Below are positions 59,578-64,000 of a stretch of DNA of 64,000 nt, piece after piece. The notes under the pieces were generated by a model, which searched no databases, was not told where the DNA came from, and saw only the letters and a program-made list of their open reading frames with translations. The DNA lies in assembly GCA_033964015.1 (NCBI GenBank), contig CM066919.1, forward strand, positions 21,144,146 through 21,208,145, in the 5' to 3' direction. This DNA is from Scolanthus callimorphus (Eukaryota > Cnidaria > Anthozoa > Actiniaria > Edwardsiidae). Every line of letters starts with the position of its first letter. Positions within the stretch are counted from its first letter, which is position 1. Made by a program: the position numbers and the translations under genes.

Positions 59578-61434
59578 TAAAATGAGGTAAATACAAGCAA
59601 GATTTGTTAATAGAACTCGTGGATGTATGCGTAAAACATGAGCAATTATTCTGCTTCTTAAAAACCCTGTGTCCAGTTGGTGTCACATTTAGTTCCATAA
59701 CCCACAAAAGTCTATACTATCAATCCATGGACGTAGCTAGAAATTTCAAATACATACGTGGGTCCCCTCCTTTGAAAAATCCTGTCAAAACCCCTGCAAT
59801 CTGTCTAAACCTCCTGACATTTCGATCACCAGCAATTTGTGTTATTTTGAAAGTTTCGTTCTGTATTAGATCAACACAACAAACAAATCATAACATTGTC
59901 ACAACCATCAGACACAGGGTCTGTAATATGTAAATGCATTTAAAGTTTGCCTTAAGAAATGACAACACGGAAAAGAAGCAGGACACAGAAGCGCGAAAAA
60001 GAACTAAAATGTAGGGTAGGGAGTCCACTACAGCGTAGCTAATTACGGTGGGTCTCCATTACTGCGGTTTTCGTAATTCTGCGACCTCTCGCTATTGATT
60101 TCCAACCGTAAAACCGCCTTCTGGCTTCCGTCAATCAAACTCCCGAGTCTTTTCGTCGTTACTCTTTGTGCTTTTTGATTGGCCAGCGCCTAAGCAGTGC
60201 TAAAATGGCTTCCTGTCGCGACAGCAACGTTACGTGTTGGCCAATCAAAAAGCACAAAGAGTAACGACGAAAAGACTCGGGAGTTTGATTGAAGGAAGCC
60301 AGAAGGCGGTTTGACGGTTGGAAATCGTTAGCGAGAGTTCTCAGAATTATGAAAACCGCAGTAAAGAAGACCATGTAGCAAAGTATATAACTAATGAAAT
60401 TTTATTTTGATGGTTCTTTATTACAAAAGCTATTTACAAAGTATAATATTTATTTATTATATAAACACCAATGAAATACCGGGTGATCTCCCGCGCGAAA
60501 ACTTGATATCTTCACACGTGAAAATAGCATGTTATTCACATGTGAAAATATCAAACGTGCCTTTGCTCAATGCTCGATTTTTAAGCATATAAACACAAAT
60601 CGTGAACACTCGAAGATAAAATCCGTATCTCCGCGCGGCCATGTTATATCGCTCCTCTATAAAAATTACATATCTAATGTACATACATGTCAGATGCATT
60701 TTCATAGTAATGTAGGGGACATTATACTAGCATAAATTTGTACCAATGACAATTCTAAAGGAAGGTAAACCTAGTGTGAACAGAAAACCGTTGCACAATA
60801 AATATTTTTTTTCAATGGTTCTGCAATACACAACAGTAATCACAATAGTAGTTCCAGGGTGCAGAAGGCATATTAATTGATGTCATCAATGACTTGATCA
60901 AGCTGTTAACATTATCGCTCAACCAATCCAATTGAACTTGATGGTTATATCATTATTCCTTAGCTATAGTGCTCCGGTTGACACATCCGCGTTAATAACT
61001 GCATCTTTCAGATTTAGTCACTCTTTTCAGAGAAACTGGCTGTCCACAAGTCCAGAAATGTCTAAACGCTCAGCGCTGTCGCATCCGTTGCGAAATGGTT
61101 GCATCTTTATTGCAGTGCTGTTTTGTGATTTCATAGTTCTCCTGTTATAAGAGAAAAAAATAATGATTAACTATTGTGTCTTTCAATATCCTGTAAATAA
61201 AATATGGCACCAAATAGCTCATTTGTATAGTAGGCTTCTAACATTGGAGCTCAAAAGATGGTATTTTCTGGCAAAGACGAGTCAACCACATCACTTTGTG
61301 GTATATAAGAGAACATACCACAGAAAATCAGAATACATTTGTTATAACTATGCACACAATGAGACAACCCTAGAGAGGATTTGCTTGGATGATTATGGGC
61401 TCTGCTGCTGCGCCTTTATGGCTGAGAGCTCCGC
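59578..61434. other. Intergenic DNA between RAD51D and the EGF membrane-protein gene
   Basis: Positions 60050-60374 are a palindromic element: ends 'ggtctccattactgcggttt' and 'aaaaccgcagtaaagaagac', inner 'gactcgggagtttgattgaa' against 'gtcaatcaaactcccgagtc'. It is related to 11400-11640. The plus-strand open frame 61163-61759 is largely the shadow of the minus-strand gene. No other gene supported. Confidence 0.55.
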
Positions 61435-61440
61435 TTTATT
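61435..61440 (-). terminator. Candidate poly(A) signal of the EGF membrane-protein gene
   Basis: AATAAA on the minus strand, 37 bases past the TAG stop at 61477-61479. Confidence 0.5.
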
Positions 61441-61476
61441 AAAAAAAATTACCTATGTTGCCTACGACGGTGTTCG

Positions 61477-63387
61477 CTACCTTCGTAACACGTATAACAC
61501 GGCGACAGTTCCAAGCACTGTAACAACAAGTGTAACCAACACAGTAACCCCGACTGCTAGAGCTATACGAGTTTTGGGTGGAGAACCCCGTAATAGTTTT
61601 CTTTGCTGGCTCGTCACCCCTTCCTTGCCCTTTGTATCGACGAGAGCAAATCCAGCGACATTCTTGACGTTTCCCTTCTTCATGCTTTCTCGTATTTTCT
61701 TTGACTTAAAAACTACAGTTGTCCCGTTCGTTTTCTTGACAACAGCAAATACCATGTAGCGGTATCCCTGTGCTAGCTTGGGTGACTTGCGAGGGTCTTC
61801 GACGATGATGACGTCATCAGAAAGGAATTGAATTGGTTTCGGAGAGCTCATGGTTCTGCTGGGATAGGTGGTTCTAGTTATTAGACGATATGAGCTGGGA
61901 TTGAAAATCGCGGTTAATCTTACAACATAAGAGAAACGCGTTTAGATAGCAAACTAAGCAAGTTCAAGGATTCAGGGCTCCACATAAAAATTATTGTCGG
62001 AAAATTTGGAGACTAACCTGATAGAATCCATACACGTTGTACAAAACTTGTTAAGAAGCTTGGCGACATCTTTCTTGAAGACTCCAGGATTCCACTGTCA
62101 AAACAAACTATTGTGTTAGTACCGGTCGATCCAGTTGTACAGGAAACAGTGAAAATACAGATTCATTCGTCTGTTACACGTTTCACTACTAACTTATATG
62201 TTTCTGATGCATCACAATGACAAAAAGCACTGATATTCCTCTTTCCTTTAAACCTCATAGCATGGGAAATTCATCGCACAAACAAGCTCCAGATGTTGTC
62301 ATAGTGGCGGCCATCTTGGATCCCAGCAGTTTCCATGCAAGATTGCCACCACTAAGACAAAATATCAATATAGGATTTTTGCTAAAGCCCGGTTCCCACA
62401 TCAACCATAGCAGTCGCAACTGAATTGGTGGCCCAGGTTTTCATTACAATTTCGTGTCGTAGCAGTCGCACAAGTCGCGAAAATTAAGTAGCAGCTGTCG
62501 CAGAAATAGAACACGGGCAAATCCTGTAACACGAGTTGCAGTAGTCGCAAGTGTCGCAGAAGTCGCGAAAACACCACAGGTTTCCATATGTCGCAGCGGT
62601 CGCAACTATCGCAGAACAACTTTGTTCACGATAGCTACAACTATATGAGAAACGAGCTTTAGAGATTAAAGAGACATGGCATTTTGATGCCGCTTTGTTC
62701 TTCCTTTCAATCAAGTATGTCACATTTTACCTTTTCGATATCACCTTTCAGCAACAAAGCGGTTAGACCCGAACCTACGAGAAATTAAGAAAGTATAGAC
62801 AGCGATTATGAGTATATCTATTTCTGACAAGAAAAATCCCGCGGCCAGACATGAGTTCCTAAGTATACTGTCATTTCGTTGACTAGCGTTGCACTGTTGC
62901 CATGGAACTGCGTGTTTTGAGAAAGCGTTTTAATTTTCAAATCTTTCGTGTTATCATCTAAATTTCATCTAAATTGGTTGTTTCGCGCTGCGCATTTTCA
63001 AAACGCCGCGTTGTGTTTAGGATTTGGGGATTTTTCTGTCTTGCGAGTCAAATCTGATCCAATCAGATTACCTCAGTTTCGCCTGGTGCACTTATCTGGC
63101 TTTCCATCGCGACGAAAACACCGTTGAGTGCACTATGATTCTCTCCTGTTTTTTTTTTTCGGCGCTTGCGATTATGATTTTCGAGCAGCCGCGATTACCT
63201 ACCTATAAATGTTGAGCACGTTTCCCCAACATAGTAGCGTGGGCAGTGACAACTGAATTTGGCAGAATTTGAGGAACATTTCCCGCCATTTAAGCAAGGC
63301 TGGTTCGCGCATGGATCTTGAGGGGCGGTTCTGTTGTAGATATTTGACCAGGAGTATTGGGGTTTACAGTAGGTGGTATGACGATAT
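61477..63387 (-). CDS. 3' part of an EGF-containing single-pass membrane protein
   Basis: Four phase-compatible minus-strand exons: 63387-63203, 62774-62731, 62094-62018 and 61855-61477. The first carries a classic EGF module (DPCANQPCLNGGKCSSNSAK then FSCHCPRYYVGETC). The next two and the start of the fourth give GSGLTALLLKGDIEK, WNPGVFKKDVAKLLNKFC and SPKPIQFLSDDVIIVEDPR. The last two read like the membrane-proximal module common in cnidarian surface proteins, in which an FK..VA..LN.FC helix is followed by DDV.I. A transmembrane helix follows (IALAVGVTVLVTLVVTVLGT then VAVLYV) and the protein ends LRR at a TAG. Thus type I topology with almost no cytoplasmic tail, unless the CGAAG|GTAGCG donor at 61481/61480 is used. 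Upstream exons lie beyond 63387 and off the window. No named orthologue is known to me. Confidence 0.75.
62381..62665. mobile_element. Foldback repeat in an intron of the EGF membrane-protein gene
   Basis: The left part 'aaagcccggttcccacatca' pairs weakly with 'gagaaacgagctttag' on the right. The interior repeats 'agtcgcaac', 'gtcgcaagtgtcgcagaagt' and relatives. Confidence 0.6.
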
Positions 63388-64000
63388 CTGTAAGAAAATG
63401 TTTTTTTAATGTATTGTTTTCCTTTAATCCTAAGTCTGCTCAAGGAGTAGTCTACTCACAACTCCCTCGCTATACTAACTGAAATTCAAGTTGTTCCTTG
63501 AATAAAAATCCAAGTTATTCCTGAGATAAAATGTAAGTTGACTCTCTAATGAATGGCAGACTCGTACTCAGTCACCTCTTGTTGCTTTCTTCAAGGCGCG
63601 CGGTGCATCACGGTAAGGACGGTCTTCGACCTTCCCATGATCCTTTGCGCGCCTGCCAAGTAACGCAATATCGGTAACAGCCCAGTAACGGAAAACCGCG
63701 CACTAGAAAGAAAACAAGTAACGACTAGGCACGAGTCCGAGTGGATGGGGATAATGGGAAGTAAGTGACGAAACAGTTCAGCACAATATCAAAGTAACGG
63801 ACAATAGGATTTACTACTGAATGGCTTCTGTGTCAGAATTTCCTCTAAATGGTTTCCTTGTTGATTAGCGTTTACTTCGAAATGGCTTCCGTGTCAGAAT
63901 ATTACTGCAGAATGGTTTCCCTGAGAGGCAGATGTGATTCACTGGCGTCACTTTCTCATGAATGGTTTTCCTGTACACACCTTCAGAAGAACACACGACC
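63388..64000. repeat. Right-edge intron with a palindrome and tandem motif
   Basis: Positions 63594-63656 fold back ('aggcgcgcggtgcatcacgg' against 'atgatcctttgcgcgcctg'). From 63815 to 63980 'aatggcttccgtgtcagaat'-type motifs recur about five times. No exon seen; upstream exons of the minus-strand EGF gene are expected further right. Confidence 0.5.

Noticed and set aside
61163..61759. 198-codon plus-strand open frame
   Set aside because: It overlaps the better supported minus-strand membrane-protein exon and shows no family features of its own.

Overview
The window looks like nuclear DNA of an anthozoan cnidarian, most likely a stony coral or a close relative. It is AT-rich, its genes are broken into many short exons with GT-AG introns, and the introns and intergenic DNA are crowded with small inverted-repeat elements, minisatellites and poly-G runs. 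No virus, organelle, bacterial operon, CRISPR array or rRNA was seen. Exons were joined by hand from splice sites, reading phase and remembered family sequences; no alignment or transcript was available.

Layout, left to right. A short terminal exon (433-516, +) ends an unidentified gene that enters from the left edge. About 14 kb of repeat-rich DNA follows, with a decayed coding remnant (954-1500, -), several foldback elements and a 1.66 kb inverted repeat (7709-9367). IFT22/RABL5 (15389-18376, +, six exons) is complete. It converges on a secreted PAN-EGF-LamG protein gene (27351 down to 19618, -, at least five exons) whose last identified intron holds three minisatellites. TRMT44, a tRNA uridine 2'-O-methyltransferase (40186 down to 29696, -, 13 exons), follows; one of its introns holds an opposite-strand exon of an unknown lectin-like protein. 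A compact divergent promoter region (40187-40727) separates TRMT44 from a candidate first exon on the + strand (40728-40899). A Helitron with an OTU protease region, a Rep (HUH) nuclease and a PIF1-type helicase fills about 40.9-47.5 kb. RAD51D (49011-59577, +, 11 exons) has introns stuffed with transposons, one landing 16 bases from a splice donor. At the right edge, the 3' half of a gene for an EGF-containing single-pass membrane protein (63387 down to 61477, -) runs out of the window.

The genes do not form an operon-like unit. IFT22 acts in cilium transport, RAD51D in homologous recombination, TRMT44 in tRNA modification, and the two EGF genes encode extracellular or surface proteins. The clearest cross-cutting signal is technical: four otherwise clean coding regions (RAD51D twice, TRMT44 once, the Helitron once) each lack exactly one base, mostly in a homopolymer, and adding one base restores the expected family sequence each time. 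This points to consensus undercalling in a long-read assembly, although true pseudogenization is not excluded. The most interesting biological items are the full-length Helitron polyprotein, the dated (filled versus empty site) Harbinger-like insertion, the LamG exon that runs open into a 24-bp minisatellite, and the nested lectin-like exon.
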